From assembly GCF_027580225.2 (NCBI RefSeq), contig NC_073354.2:4874001-4938000 (forward strand): a DNA stretch of 64,000 nucleotides, given 5' to 3'. Of the stretch, positions 11,964 through 21,315 are shown piece after piece. A model generated the notes under the pieces. The model was given only the letters and a program-made list of their open reading frames with translations. It was not told where the DNA came from and ran no database searches. Position numbers and translations under genes: made by a program. The number at the start of each line of letters is the position of its first letter. Within the stretch, counting starts at the first letter, position 1. This DNA comes from Misgurnus anguillicaudatus. Taxonomy: Eukaryota; Chordata; Actinopteri; Cypriniformes; Cobitidae.

Positions 11964-12211
11964 GAAGAGTTTCGTTGCAAAACGAGATAAATCCATTTTT
12001 TTACATTTTTGTCAAAACATGTTTATTATTACGTTATCATGTTATTATTTTGTTTTATGGTGCTACTTAGCTGTATTTTTAAGTTATGAAGGTTTAAATC
12101 AAAACAAACCAACTGCAGTTGCATTGAAATTAATTGGAATGCACAACCAAAAAACAAGATTTCTGAACAATTAAAAAACGGTGGTTATCTCGTTTTGCAA
12201 CGAAACTCTTC
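11964..12211. repeat. Nested 27-bp perfect inverted repeats
   Basis: The arms 11964-11990 and 12185-12211 (GAAGAGTTTCGTTGCAAAAC...) are exact reverse complements. AAAT flanks both outer ends, compatible with a short target duplication. Likely a 248-bp MITE inside the hAT element. Confidence 0.8.
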
Positions 12212-12422
12212 AAATTATCGTGAGTGCAGTGAACTGGGGCTGCAATAGTGCAATGCTTATGGGACTGGAAGTGTGGAACAGCAAACTGCAACATGGAAAA
12301 GGGTTAATTGGTTTTTATTTAGAAACAAAAGTTTTTTAACAGTATTTGGATTGAGGCGGTTTCTATCACAGGACACTGATAATGCTGGACAACATAAGAA
12401 GATCAGTGCCAGCTTATATAAA

Positions 12423-12460
12423 TTGGGATATTGGACCTTCTGTTTGTTCCAATATCCCAA
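12423..12460. repeat. 13-bp stem, 12-nt loop hairpin
   Basis: TTGGGATATTGGA (12423-12435) pairs perfectly with TCCAATATCCCAA (12448-12460). Confidence 0.75.
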
Positions 12461-13540
12461 TGGATCCTCAGTCCTTCTAGGTTATCCCTAATACAGTCTA
12501 GTCTTATAATAATAATAACAGCAGCAATAATATATAATAATAAATATAGGCTATATAATATAATTACGTATTATTAGAACTAGACATATGCTAATTTACT
12601 CTAATGATCTACTGAACTAGGCTATGTATAATTTACTCTAATAATCTACTAAACTAAGTGTAATATAATATATAATACAGGCTATGATATATAATGATAA
12701 CTATACTAGAAACTCACTACAACCTCGCCACTACTCGCTACAACCAACACTTTAACATCAATGCAAACGTACTGCAAAACCCACAAGAGGCGCGAGTTTC
12801 GAACCGTAAGCGAAGCTCAGAATGAAGCAATGACGTATTCAACAGAAAACGAGGCCTCGTTTGTCATCGTCACGTGATTTTCACGGAAACGATACAAGCC
12901 TCGAATCGGGGCTTCATCTGGAACGCCCCTTTTTGCTCGACACAAGCTCCGGAGCCTCGCTTCAGATGTCCCATCACTATCTGCAACTATCATTAGTTAT
13001 ACGACCACAGACATGGATCTTCATCGGGCGAAGAAGTGTTTTTCTGTGGAAGAAGTTTTACAAGAGTTAACTGAAAGCAGCGATCAAAAGAAAAGCCGTG
13101 AGGAGGAGGAAAAATCCAGTGATGATGAGGATGGACTGAGTGATGAAGAAAGCACCACCAGTAATGATGAAAGCACCAGTGATGATGAAAGCACCAGTGA
13201 TGAAGACGGCACAAGTGAGGAAGAAAGCACCAGTAATGAAGAGGATGATTTCAGTGATAAAGAGGATGAATTCAGTGATGATGAATTCAGTTATGAGGAG
13301 GATGAGGGAGACACTGACGAAGAAGAAGAAATTGTAGCTCGGTGAGTTTCACATAACACGTACTATAATATATAATTGTATATATATTGTGTTTTATATG
13401 GATAATGGCAGTGTATGAACGAGAATGGTGTTCGACATTGTAAAGTAAGCTGGCAAACAAGCTCATAAAATATTGTAATTAGTGTGCACCGCATGTATAC
13501 AACTTTGGGTAACACAGTAATAATAACATTTACCGCCATC

Positions 13541-13720
13541 AATGTGTGAATGTTGTGTGTTTGTGTGTGTATAACACCGGTCTTGAGTGTGTGAATGTTG
13601 TGTGTGTGTGACCGGCCCTCAGTGTGTGAATGTTGTGTGTATGACAGGCCATCAACGTGTGAATGTTTTGTGTGTGTGTGTGTGTGACGGGCCATCAGTG
13701 TGTGATTGTTGCGTGTCTAG
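13541..13720. repeat. GT-rich minisatellite in the PGBD intron
   Basis: About five units of 33-45 bp, each starting with TGTGTGAATGTTGTGTG or a variant and ending in an ACCGGCC/ACAGGCCATCA block. It lies within the 499-bp intron 13342-13840. The minus-strand ORF over it is a repeat artefact. Confidence 0.85.
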
Positions 13721-14261
13721 ATGGCTGGTGGACTTATAATTGGTCCCAATAGCAGCAAAGCTCCAACAGTTTTCACTTTAATTTTATAATTTTTTTAAAT
13801 ATAATTTTCATTGCTGATGATGTTTTTCTGTGTCTTGTAGTTTGGGTTCTCGTGCTGAGGATCCAGAGGCCTGCAAACAACCTAAAAAGAGACCCCGTCT
13901 GTCAAACTCTTCATTTTTCAACTACAGCAGTGAGAGAAACAAAAGAAGAAAGATGTCACATTTATTTGATTGTTCCTTTGGCACCTCTGAAGATAAAGAT
14001 GTCTTTAAGCCAGCGAGGACTCCAGGACCACAGCTGACATCCACAGCATCATACAGCCCACTGCAGTTATTCCAGCTGTTTATATCTGACTCAATGTTGG
14101 AGACGGTGGTTGCGAATACAAATGCTTATGGGGTCGAGCATCAACTGGATGAGAAACCCTTCATAAACATTTCTTTGAATGACCTGTACTCGTATGTGAC
14201 GATGCTTTTATTTATAGGATTGTCAAAGTGTTTTTCACTGAGTGACTTCTGGAGGAAGACT

Positions 14262-14461
14262 AAAATTCACCATCCTGATTTTCCTTTCAAAGTCATGACT
14301 TATGAGAAATATTCGTACATCGAGTCTACATTTAATCTCAGTGATCCCAAGAAAGATGCTGAAAATTCACCATCCTGATTTTCCTTTCAAAGTCATGACT
14401 TATGAGAAATATTCATACATCGAGTCTACATTTCATCTCAGTGACCCCAAGACAGATGCTG
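14262..14461 (+). repeat. 100-bp tandem duplication in the transposase ORF
   Basis: Copies 14262-14361 and 14362-14461 differ at about five positions. Because 100 is not a multiple of 3, the frame changes at the junction. Each copy encodes a KIHHPDFPFKVMTYEKY segment, in two different frames. Confidence 0.93.
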
Positions 14462-15321
14462 AGAATGACACAAAGAGAGGAACATCTGCCTATGACAGCC
14501 TTTGTAAAATCAAACCGATGTATCTGCAACTGAGAGATGCATGCAAGACCAACTTCCATCCTCACCAGAACATCGCTGTTAATGAGTGGCTGGTAGAGAA
14601 AGACAACGGCTGGAATAAATGCTTGAAATACAAAGCAAATAAGGTCGGATACAAACTGTTTGGGTTGTCTGACGCGCTGTGTGGTTACACCTGGGATTTC
14701 TTTATATGTAAGGGTACAAAACCTGCAGCACAGAGCAAAGGTGAAAGCTATGAGTCTGTCATGACCCTGATGGGGGAAAAGTTGGGAGGAGGCTACAAAC
14801 TCCACATCGACAGCATTCACAACAGTCAAAAACTGATCAGAGACCTCCAAGAAAACAACATAAAGACCTGTGTGCCAGCTCCATCCAACATGAAACAAAT
14901 CAACAAGTTTCATGGAAATACAGATACTCTATTGAGCAATTACACAGTCACTAAGAAGACCACAAAGTGGTACCGGTCCCTGTTTTACCACTTTGTGAAT
15001 ATAGCTGTTGTGAACGCCTTCAGTATTCACAGCCAGATAGCCCAGATGAAGAATCAGAAGCCAATGACACACAAGGGTTTCCGGGAGGCTCTTATCATGG
15101 AACTGGCTGACTTTGTGTCTCTTAATAGAAACGCTCCTCCATGTCCTCCTGTTCATGATTTGCACTTGATAACGTACATCACACCGGACGGCACAAACGG
15201 TCAGTGCAAACTTTGTAAGCGAAAGACTCAGATTATGTGTCGAAAGTGTGATGTGGCGTTGTGCTTGCATCCGACACGTAACTGCTTCAGAGACTGGCAC
15301 CTTCAAAAGAAGTGTGTGTAA

Positions 15322-17000
15322 TGCTATATTCTTGTTTTAATTTAGTTTTAAGTACTTCGTAAACGGGTCTTTGTTTTTTTTTTTCTGAAAAAGCTTTGAC
15401 ACTGTAAATACAGAATATTATTGCAATCTTTTTATTCATATGTAATTGTGTGTGAGCTGTGTTTGAAGTCTCCAAGTGACCATTTTTGGAATTTTCTCTA
15501 AAAGTTTCTTGATTTTAAAACACAACTTTGTACTACTTGTGACTTTAAATTTAGTCTATTTGGTTTCCTGTGGCACATTTATATTTTTTTTATTAAAACT
15601 ATGCAAAGAAATTTAGTTTTCCAAACTATGGCATCCATTTTTTTTTTTTGGGGGGGACAAATAAGTCCCAAGTGTCGTCTTTAAGAATATTAGGAATGTT
15701 CATGAATGGTGTATTGATCTGTTCACGTAGTTTTTATGATTTATGCTTAAATCGGGGGTGTTTTAATAGTCACTGATCATACATGTCCAGGTAAAACAAG
15801 CTAAAATGTGTTTAAAAGATTAATTAAAGAAAGTTTATTCATGTTCAATAACCCATTTAAGTAGATTTTTTTCAACAGGCGTAAACTGTGATCGGTTGTT
15901 AAATCCTCTTATAACTTCTATTATGAGAGTTGAGGGTTGCAAAAAAACTAAAAAAGAAAAAGATCTGAAACAAAAGGATAAATGTAGTTGGTAATTTGTA
16001 ACATTTAAACCTCTGAATGTGTAAACGGGCGTCTGCATTATTTGGTGTAAATTGTTGGGTAAAAAAAGAGGTAATGCAAAACTACAAACCCTGTAAAAAT
16101 TGAAAAGTATTGTCAGTAAATAAATCTGAATATGAAAGTGTGCGACTGATATAATATTTTTTCTGATTGAAACAATGCCTGTTCATTTTTTATTTGCACA
16201 AATTCTCAAAAAGCTGCCTAAAGTCACACATTGAACCTAGAATATGGGTCTTTTGCATTATACACTATACATAGTCAAATATAAGATGTCATCATGACAC
16301 AATATGACATTTTTCATTTAAATGGACAATTATCTGAGAATAAATTATTACTCAACATTTTTTCTGTTAAACAAAATTAATCAAAGCTTTAAAACTCTGA
16401 AACCTTATAATTAAATATTATTAAGCTGTTTATCAAGTGAACATTTAAAGAGTATTGCTATAATGCATTTTTCACCATGATCTAGTCATGAATTCACGGT
16501 CAGTGACGTCCCCTAGTGGATTTATCAGTGATACACACTTCATATTTACTTTGGCCAGTGTAACGTGTAATGTAATTCACACAATCTTTCAAAAGTTATT
16601 ACCTGAAACAAAAATCATAGACTAACAACCTGGAAGAGAAAGCTAAAACACATACTGGAGGAAATAAAATCAAACATTTAAATTGTGTTTTTTTTTTTAC
16701 GTTTTTTCCCATAAGATATGCTTTTGAAATATTTGTAAATATTCGATCTGACCTTAAATTTAATAAAGGTATATAATCTCATAGTAATGGGATATAAACT
16801 TTTACGTGTGCTTAAAACTAATTATGAACAGTTTCTCATTTCCTTGTGCAAACCTTAACATGACGGGACCATTTCTCAATCCGAAGGATGCAGCCTCCGG
16901 AGTACTCTGATGTTATCCCCTTGTCAGTTCTTTCTAAGAAGTAGAAGCATAATTGTTTTATACTTTATGTAGTTCAATCATATTTCTAATACAATACAAC
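15322..17000. other. AT-rich non-coding region
   Basis: Poly-T and poly-G tracts occur near 15640-15656. No gene, and no clear transposon end including a matching piggyBac TTAA terminus, could be identified. Confidence 0.4.
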
Positions 17001-17157
17001 TATTTTTCGTGAGCTTTGCCAACCACAAGCGCCTCCTCTGATAATTTCTTGTATTCCTTTCCCTGGTTTTTAATAACTTTTGGAAGTCGATAATATTCTA
17101 AATGTTTTTCTCAATCTGTCCTGTTGGTACAACCTCAAACACGGCAATAATTAACCA
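17001..17157 (-). pseudogene. Decayed THAP-domain exon
   Basis: Read on the minus strand from an ATG at 17157, the translation begins MVNYCRV-stop-GCTNRTD-stop-EKHLEYYRLPK and continues to KLSEE. After a one-base frame change it reads RLWLAKLTKNS. This is the N-terminal half of a THAP (C2CH) DNA-binding finger: an initiator-proximal Cys, a Cys four codons on, then the hydrophobic YRLPK block and a W near the end. Both stops are TGA at positions where relatives typically have Arg, consistent with CGA-to-TGA CpG decay. THAP fingers occur in host genes and in P-element and other transposases. The upstream sequence (17160-17250) is CpG-containing and could be an old leader. Recognised by eye only. 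Confidence 0.6.
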
Positions 17158-17272
17158 TTTTCCTTGACGACGTTTGGGATACTTCAGTGCCTGTGCTCTG
17201 TTGTGATGCGGAGTGCCTCCAATATGGCGTCTTCCGCTCATGACGCGTCGTGAAAACCCTCTGTAGCCTACT

Positions 17273-17309
17273 ATCTCTCTCTTTCTCTTTCTCTCTCTCT
17301 TTCTCTCAC
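17273..17309. repeat. (CT)n/(TTTCTC)n microsatellite
   Basis: Interrupted CT-rich tract followed by a short CA run. Confidence 0.9.
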
Positions 17310-17460
17310 ACACACAGAGAGCTTGACATACACACTCATGGCAAGTTGGCAACTTCTGCATTAATACTAAGTTACTGTGTACAGTATGCCCAGGTTAAAA
17401 AATACACTTCCATAGTGTATTTATAGGGGCGGTTCCCGGACAGGGATTAGAATAGTCCTA

Positions 17461-17888
17461 CACTGTAAAAAGATTCCGTAGAAATTACAGTATTACTGGC
17501 AGCCGGATGCCAGTAACTTACTGTAAATATTAATGTATGTTATTTACTGACAACAATTTGTTCAAAGTTAAATGAACATTAAACATTAACAAGTCTTGGT
17601 CTTACAGAATAAAAATTTAAAATAACAGGCTCATGCAAAGCATTCTGGGAACCAAAAATCCTCATCAACCCTTTTCTGTTTTTTCCTTCAGTTTTTGTTT
17701 CCCATAATGCTTTGCATGAGGCTGTTATTTTAGTTTTATTCTGTAAAGATAAAGACTTGTTAATGTTTAATTTTCATTTAACTTTGAACAAACTGTTGCA
17801 GGTAATTAACATAAATTTAAATTTACAGTAAGTTACTGGCAACCAGCTGCCAGTAATACTGTAATTTCTACGGAATCTTTTTACAGTG
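17461..17888. mobile_element. 428-bp foldback MITE (Tc1/mariner type)
   Basis: CACTGTAAAAAGATTCCGTA at the left end is mirrored at the right end. The arms match for most of the length (including a CATGCAAAGCATTCTGGGAA block), so the whole element folds back on itself. TA at 17459-17460 and 17889-17890 is the target duplication. Confidence 0.9.
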
Positions 17889-17922
17889 TAGACTAAAATA
17901 AATGTAAGAGCTGTCCAAATTA

Positions 17923-18660
17923 CAGGTAGTGCAGAATTATAAGGCACGTTGTATTTTTGAGGATTACTTTTGTTATTGTACAACTACAGTGCTCTTGGTC
18001 AATTCAAAATGTTAACAAACCCTCAAACCTGAACATTTAAGTAGTAAAAGTGAAATTTTGGCTTTATTAAGAGAATATTTCTATGTACATCATTATTAGG
18101 CAACTATTAGTGTGCAGAATTATTAGGCAACTACTTCAACTGTTAAAGTGAGAACAACAAACAAACTCCACATTTACAAAAAAATTAATAAAACAATAAA
18201 AAAAAATATATATATATAGACTCAGTGACCAATATAGCCACCCTTCTTTGCGATAACAGTCACAAGCCTTCCATTCACGGATTCAGTCAGTTTCTTGATC
18301 TGATCTGAACCAACATTTTGTGCAGACGCAACCACAGCCTCCCAGAAACTGTTTAGAGAGGTGTACGGTTTACCTTTACTGTAAATGTCCTGCTTAAGAA
18401 GGGATCAAAAGGTCTCAATAGGGTTTAAGTCAGGTGAAGAAGGGGGCCATGGCATTAGTTTTTCACCTTTAAGGCCTTTACTGGCCAGCCATGCAGTGGA
18501 GTACTTGTGATGTATGTGATGGAGCGTTTTCACTTTTACTACTTAAATGTTCAGGTTTGAGGGTTTGTTAACATTTTGAATTGACCAAGAGCACTGTAGT
18601 TGTACAATAACAAAAGTAATCCTCAAAAATACAACTTGCCTAATAATTCTGCACTCCCTG
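17923..18660 (-). mobile_element. Deleted mariner element with transposase 3' end
   Basis: The inverted ends CAGGTAGTGCAGAATTAT and (right end, reverse complement) CAGGGAGTGCAGAATTATTA are flanked by TA on both sides. On the minus strand 18455-18222 encodes the C-terminal part of a mariner transposase, including MPWPPSSPDLNPIET with the last catalytic Asp. An in-frame TGA follows almost at once, at a place where relatives usually have Trp. The frame then stays open through FWEAVVASAQNVGSDQIKK to a natural stop at 18222-18224. The N-terminal half of the transposase is missing, so this is an internally deleted dead copy of 738 bp. Confidence 0.88.
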
Positions 18661-18833
18661 TAAAAACAACTTGCACTGACATATCTTAAAATACACCAGT
18701 GTCATTTGTTTTGCCTCAAAATGCACACAAGTAATGTTTTTAGTAAGGCATGTTTGTTAAAACTAGTTATATTTCCTAATTAAACTAAGGCCTAGTCCTG
18801 GCTTAAGCTAATCCATGTCCAGGAAACCACCCC

Positions 18834-19183
18834 AAAGTGCTCTATTTTTACGTACTAATTTAATACCAAAAATTCATATTTAGTACTTGTTAAGGTAATC
18901 TTGGGAACATCTAATTATCTATGCTATTTTAAAACACCATAAATATGAACTAAAATGTGCTAAAATGTATTTAAAATTTAGGTACCAGTTGTAGCAAATT
19001 GTAAACTAAAGTTTTTAAAGCAGAAATGATATGTTAAAAGCAAATTTTAGTTCGTATTCATGGTGTCTCAAAATAGCACATAACTACAGTTAGATGTTCT
19101 TAACATTAAGAAGTACTAAAGAAGAATTTCTAGTAGGACCTTTATTAAGTACAAAACTAGTGTTTGAAAATAGAGCACTTTTT
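18834..19183. mobile_element. Palindromic MITE, AAAGTGCTCTATTTT ends
   Basis: AAAGTGCTCTATTTTTA is mirrored by AAAATAGAGCACTTTT. Internal blocks such as TTTAGTACTT and GAACATCTAA are also inverted copies, so the element is a degenerate foldback of about 350 bp. It abuts the preceding nested MITE directly. Confidence 0.7.
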
Positions 19184-19599
19184 GTGGCCAGATTTCATAC
19201 ATTTGTATTTTATTAAAAACTTGAGAGAATTGGGTGGGCTGAGGGGCCGCCGCTGCTGCAAATACCTGAGTGGCCCATCACCCGACAGGTGTAATTTCAC
19301 TTGAGAGCCCTGTCATCAAGATTGTCTTATTTCAGAATATTAACAATTATAAAGTTGACTATAATTCTTAGTTAATCGTAAATTGTTGTAATGTGCTTAT
19401 GATGTGTGAAATTATGCTTAGTTAACTTAAATAAACTAGGCTTTATGACGTATGCAGCCTACATATGCAACCTCTGGAGGATGCAGTCTTTTGTTTAAGA
19501 AACGGCCATTATGCAACGCTAAATATGGCCGCTTTGGCAACGAAAGTCCCGCCTTCCAGTTAAAAGAACCAATCGATATTAAGAAAGAAAGGGTTTGCT
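19184..19599. other. Non-coding spacer
   Basis: No recognised element or gene. Confidence 0.4.
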
Positions 19600-19802
19600 A
19601 CTGAAAAAAATTATTCATTAAATTTAATCAATTTTTTTAAGGTAAGTGGTTGCAATCAATTTATTTAAGCTACAATTAAACAAAAGTTTTATATTTTACT
19701 TTACGTTACTAATCTTTTTTGTTTAAATGTAGCTTAAATAAATTGATTGCAACCACTTACCTTAAAAAAATTGATTAAATGCAATTAATCATTTTTTTCA
19801 GT
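19600..19802. mobile_element. Palindromic MITE, ACTGAAAAAAAT ends (copy 1)
   Basis: The ends and the AAGGTAAGTGGTTGCAATCA block appear in inverted orientation on both sides of a short centre. The same family occurs at 33901-34091. Confidence 0.8.
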
Positions 19803-20132
19803 GTACAGTTGATATATGTTGTTTAATTATAATTTTAGCACATGGCTGGAGATATCTGGCTTTCCACATTTACATAGATGTAATGACTAAAATAAAAAAT
19901 TGCACCTGTGACTCACAAACCCTCCAAAATTAGGGGTCGGTTAACTGGCTTAAAATTATGCTACTCAATGATGGCACTTGAGAGCGTGGCATTAGCCTGT
20001 CTGCATTTAATTTTTTATATGCTATTTTTGTGCATCTCCGGGATAATTGCCTCTATATATTCCTTCATATTAACAATATTACCTTCATAATAACACATTT
20101 TTTACTTGAAGGACAAGTTGTGTATTTTACAC

Positions 20133-20549
20133 TTAAAGCCCTGTTTTCAGATTGTTTATGATGAAATAGAACGGTTTTGACTGAAATTTGGACATATGAT
20201 CCTGGCCCGAGAATTTTCGGGTGTTTGAAGAACAAACACGAATGTTGTCAACATTCTCAGTCCACGACCAAAGAGTCAGCGCGTACGAATCTTTACCGCC
20301 TAATAACTTTAGTTTATCAAAATATTGCGCCGTTTCCTGCTTACCAAGTCCTTCTCTGTATGATTTAGCAACTGCCACAAGTTTTTTCTGTGGTTTCGAA
20401 ATAATAAATGTGTAGGACAACGTCTTGAATACTACTTTAACCATGCAATCCATGCTGTTGTTTATATCCGAGTATCTCCAACATGGCCGCGCATCCGGGT
20501 AACTGACCAAACCGTGACGTAGGTGAAAACCCTTTATTAATAGCCTCAA
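20133..20549 (-). pseudogene. Transposase-like N-terminal ORF, probable remnant
   Basis: An open frame of 138 codons on the minus strand; a more plausible initiator is the ATG at 20453. It includes KSYREGLGKQETAQYFDKLK, then LLGGKDSYAL and WTENVDN. Such QYxDKLxLLxGxDPY...W..DVD blocks are, to my recollection, found near the N terminus of fish transposon-encoded proteins with a nuclease partner (ISL2EU-like). After VDN the similarity is lost, suggesting an exon end or decay. The upstream DNA (20480-20520) is CpG-containing with an AACATGGCCGCGC motif, like a small promoter. Function not established. Confidence 0.35.
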
Positions 20550-21036
20550 TTTAAATATTTATTTATTACATATTTTTATATTAGGTTGGCTTCTTTTTTA
20601 AGTATATTAACATTTTAAACAATGATAACACATATCAACAAGTAAAAATAAAATCAACAACTAAAACAAATATGTTTTGAGTTGGCTATCAAAAAAGTAG
20701 CCCTCCAGATTGTTTTCTATTTATTTATCTATTGTAGCCTCTGCTCAAAAATAGGTTGGAGAGCCCTGGTCTCAAGGTTCAGTTGACAGCGATATAGCTA
20801 GTTGATTGTTTCCTCCAGTGAGTCTCTATGGTCACGACAAGTAGCAAACGCATGCGTTAGCAAAACTTATATGTTTGTCGAGTACAATCTGTCTATTACT
20901 AATCTAGGTGCCCAGCCATTATGTTGTAAAATGTGTTTAAAAGGTAAAGTGCACTGTGTGTGCTAGCAATGCAACTTAGTCCATGTCCTTTTGAGATATC
21001 CATCCAGTGAGGTCTAAGAAAAGAGAACAAAACTTT
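20550..21036. other. Non-coding AT-rich spacer
   Basis: Nothing recognisable. Confidence 0.4.
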
Positions 21037-21315
21037 AAAAAAAGTGAAAGTGATAAGCTTGTCAAGTATGCAATGCATACTCGAAATCTGACCTCTGCAT
21101 TTAACCCATTCTAGTGAGTAGTGAACACACGCACTGCAAATCGTGAACATACACACCCGGCCGGAGCAGTGGGCAGCTATCCCAACACCCGGTGAGCAAT
21201 TAGGGTAAGGTGCTTTGCTCAGTTAAGGGCGCCACAGTTGCAACCCGCCGGCCGTAAGCCACGAACTGGCAACTCTTGGGCTCTTGGGCCTCTTACCACT
21301 ACAACTGCCCCTAAA
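21037..21315. repeat. Abundant teleost dispersed repeat
   Basis: The segment GCATTTAACCCAT, then CACACCCGG...GAGCAGTGGGCAGC, GGTGCTTTGCTCAG and the tail TTACCACTACAACTGCCCC follow the order of a well-known fish dispersed repeat that often lies near SINE/LINE tails. Class not assigned. Confidence 0.6.

Larger units (their letters stand above)
11633..12979. mobile_element. Non-autonomous hAT transposon, 1,347 bp
   Basis: Ends TAGTGATGG and CCATCACTA are inverted repeats. The flanks are exact 8-bp copies of TCTGCAAC (11625-11632 and 12980-12987), the hallmark of hAT integration. Both sub-terminal regions carry repeated GAGGCTTC/GAAGCCTC motifs, plausible transposase-binding sites. No transposase remains; the small ORFs at 11902-12174 and 12257-12491 have no recognisable domain. 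The insertion sits 34 bp upstream of the ATG of the piggyBac-like gene. Confidence 0.92.
13013..15321 (+). pseudogene. piggyBac-like (PGBD-type) transposase, two exons, frameshifted
   Basis: Exon 1 (13013-13341) encodes an acidic Ser/Asp/Glu-rich N terminus with repeated STSDDES units. A consensus GTGAGT donor at 13342 and a TTGTAG acceptor ending at 13840 join it in frame (split Arg codon) to exon 2 (13841-15321). Exon 2 shows the piggyBac fold in order: the N-terminal LYSYVTMLLFIGL block, the first catalytic block read as AVNEWLV, the IDSIHNSQ block, the TDTLLSNY block, KWYRSLFYHFVNIAVVNAF, and a C-terminal Cys-rich finger (CKLCKRK...CRKCDVALC). The family normally has Asp in the first block; here codon 14581-14583 is Asn. 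About 100 residues usually found between the second and third Asp blocks appear deleted. A 100-bp tandem duplication at 14262-14461 shifts the frame and produces an early stop at 14378. Acts in the nucleus in intact relatives (TTAA-targeted cut and paste). This copy should be inactive. Confidence 0.88.
17427..18833. mobile_element. Host MITE split by two later insertions
   Basis: The left end GGGGCGGTTCCCGGACAGGG and the right end (reverse complement GGGGTGGTTTCCTGGACATGG in part) are the termini of one palindromic cyprinid-type MITE. Its body is now in three pieces (17427-17458, 17891-17920, 18663-18833; about 235 bp in total). Two elements flanked by TA sit in the gaps. Confidence 0.75.

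Noticed and set aside
13363..13695. 110-codon His/Thr-rich minus ORF
   Set aside because: It is a translation of the GT-rich minisatellite in the transposase intron.
14413..14913. 166-codon ORF antisense to the transposase
   Set aside because: Shadow of the plus-strand piggyBac frame, which carries all recognisable motifs.
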